Shown: in pieces, positions 63,252 through 64,000 of the stretch
How the letters are laid out: each line of letters starts with the position of its first letter
Numbering within the stretch: the first letter of the stretch is position 1
Assembly (NCBI GenBank): GCA_021232515.1
Contig: JAJPOQ010000002.1
Location: 1-64,000 of the forward strand
DNA from: Lentisphaeraceae bacterium
Lineage (GTDB): Bacteria; Verrucomicrobiota; Lentisphaeria; Lentisphaerales; Lentisphaeraceae
Length of the DNA stretch: 64,000 nt
Reading direction: 5' to 3'
Notes under the pieces: generated by a model
Told to the model about the DNA's origin: nothing
Databases searched by the model: none
What the model saw: only the letters and a program-made list of their open reading frames with translations
Program-made: the position numbers and the translations under genes

Positions 63252-64000
63252 TTGACTAACTTTTGGCAACAAACAGATAAACCACTTATGGCACTGGCTC
63301 CTATGGAGGAAGTAACAGACACGGTATTTCGCGAAATCGTCTTATCTCAAACTGTTCCTGGTAACCTGCATGTAGTTTATACTGAGTTCGCCAACACAGA
63401 CGGACTTTGTCACCCAATAGGCAAAGAAAAAGTTATTCATCGTCTTCAAGTTAACCCATCTGAAAGAAAACTTCTTAAAGAAAAAAATGTAAAGCTCGTC
63501 GCTCAAATCTGGGGTTCAAAACCAGAGAAGTATGCCGAGACTTGCAAAATGATCTGTGAAGAGATGGACTATGACGGCATTGATATAAATATGGGCTGCC
63601 CTGTTCCCAAAATCGTCAAACAAGGCTCGTGTTCAAAACTCATAACGACGCCAACTCTAGCTAGTGAAATAATCCACGCTTGCCAAGAGAATAGTAACAT
63701 CCCGGTTAGCGTAAAAACTCGAATTGGCTTTAAAGAAGTTATCACTGAAGAATGGATTGGTCATCTTCTCGATCACAACCTACCGGCCGTACTCATTCAT
63801 GGCAGAACTCAATCGATGATGTCTGAGGGACTCGCAGACTGGAACGAGATCGCCAAAGGTGGAATTTTACGTGATGCCAAAAATAAGAAGACTGCAATCA
63901 TCGGAAATGGTGACGTTAAGAGTATCGCCGAAAGTGAAGAGAAATGCGAAACTCATAATATCGACGGAGTTATGATTGGTAGAGGAATATTTCACAACCC
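63252..64000 (+). CDS. tRNA-dihydrouridine synthase family (Dus), 3' end outside window
   Basis: The frame is open to the end of the window. A TTG start at 63252 is chosen with GGAGA seven bases upstream; no ATG precedes the conserved region. The 249 visible residues include LMALAPMEEVTDTVFRE, NMGCPVPKIVKQGSCSKL with the catalytic Cys, VSVKTRIGF and IHGRTQSMMSEGLADW, all FMN-binding-barrel features of Dus enzymes, which reduce uridines in tRNA D-loops. Closest in style to the DusB/DusC groups; the subtype is not certain. Confidence 0.85.
   Translation, partial: MTNFWQQTDKPLMALAPMEEVTDTVFREIVLSQTVPGNLHVVYTEFANTDGLCHPIGKEKVIHRLQVNPSERKLLKEKNVKLVAQIWGSKPEKYAETCKMICEEMDYDGIDINMGCPVPKIVKQGSCSKLITTPTLASEIIHACQENSNIPVSVKTRIGFKEVITEEWIGHLLDHNLPAVLIHGRTQSMMSEGLADWNEIAKGGILRDAKNKKTAIIGNGDVKSIAESEEKCETHNIDGVMIGRGIFHN

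Noticed and set aside
63119-63322. 67-codon minus-strand ORF at the start of the Dus gene
   Set aside because: Overlaps the conserved N-terminus of the Dus-family protein on the opposite strand and has no similarity or ribosome site.

Overview
The window is about 64 kb of AT-rich bacterial DNA. Its gene content points to the PVC superphylum and most likely to a marine Lentisphaera-like organism. The indicators are prepilin-type proteins with the H-X9-DG motif, two DUF1592-family 'planctomycete cytochrome c' genes each paired with a DUF1552 gene, DUF1080 proteins, and an ECF sigma factor followed by a FecR/LamG membrane protein. This assignment is an inference from families; no rRNA or tRNA gene was seen.

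Region 1 (1-23.6 kb) is accessory and surface-oriented. It holds the end of a leucine-rich-repeat protein, two tandem pairs of H-X9-DG pseudopilin-like genes, an operon of three DUF1080-type secreted proteins, a secreted esterase, and two mosaic secreted proteins (kelch or FG-GAP propeller, then PKD and carbohydrate-binding modules with nearly the same C-terminal half). It also holds two cytochrome c/DUF1552 pairs and the ECF sigma/FecR-LamG pair. A two-part promoter-like element (AAAGGTT, 14 bases, GTTCC, or variants) recurs in front of these genes, always reading toward the gene, and also precedes two gene-less units that end in strong terminators. I infer a local regulon, perhaps served by the sigma factor encoded inside it.

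Region 2 (23.6-28.8 kb) has a gene-less stretch of degenerate direct repeats followed by the chaperone genes dnaK, groES and groEL on the minus strand, with a terminator hairpin between dnaK and groES.

Region 3 (28.8-33.8 kb) has a radical SAM protein, an isolated flagellar fliK with a MotE/YlxF-like partner, and aroD (type I 3-dehydroquinase).

Region 4 (33.8-45.1 kb) is a phosphate cluster: pstS-pstC-pstA-pstB-phoU-phoB-phoR on the minus strand and a divergent Na+/phosphate cotransporter. The shared intergenic space holds 11-bp periodic repeats that look like Pho boxes.

Region 5 (45.2-53.5 kb) has a PP2C phosphatase fused to a cyclic-nucleotide-binding domain, an RND efflux pair without an outer-membrane partner, pyruvate kinase and a double-domain universal stress protein.

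Region 6 (53.5-58 kb) is a compact minus-strand cassette: a HemW-like radical SAM enzyme, a fusion of a chorismate-lyase-like domain with a flavin-dependent halogenase-like enzyme, and a GT4 glycosyltransferase. It may be an uncharacterised aromatic biosynthetic pathway.

Region 7 (58-64 kb) has hibernation factor hpf, two small unknown genes, a secreted alpha/beta hydrolase, a DnaQ-like exonuclease, a cysH-type reductase, a CPBP-like membrane protein and the start of a tRNA-dihydrouridine synthase cut by the window end.
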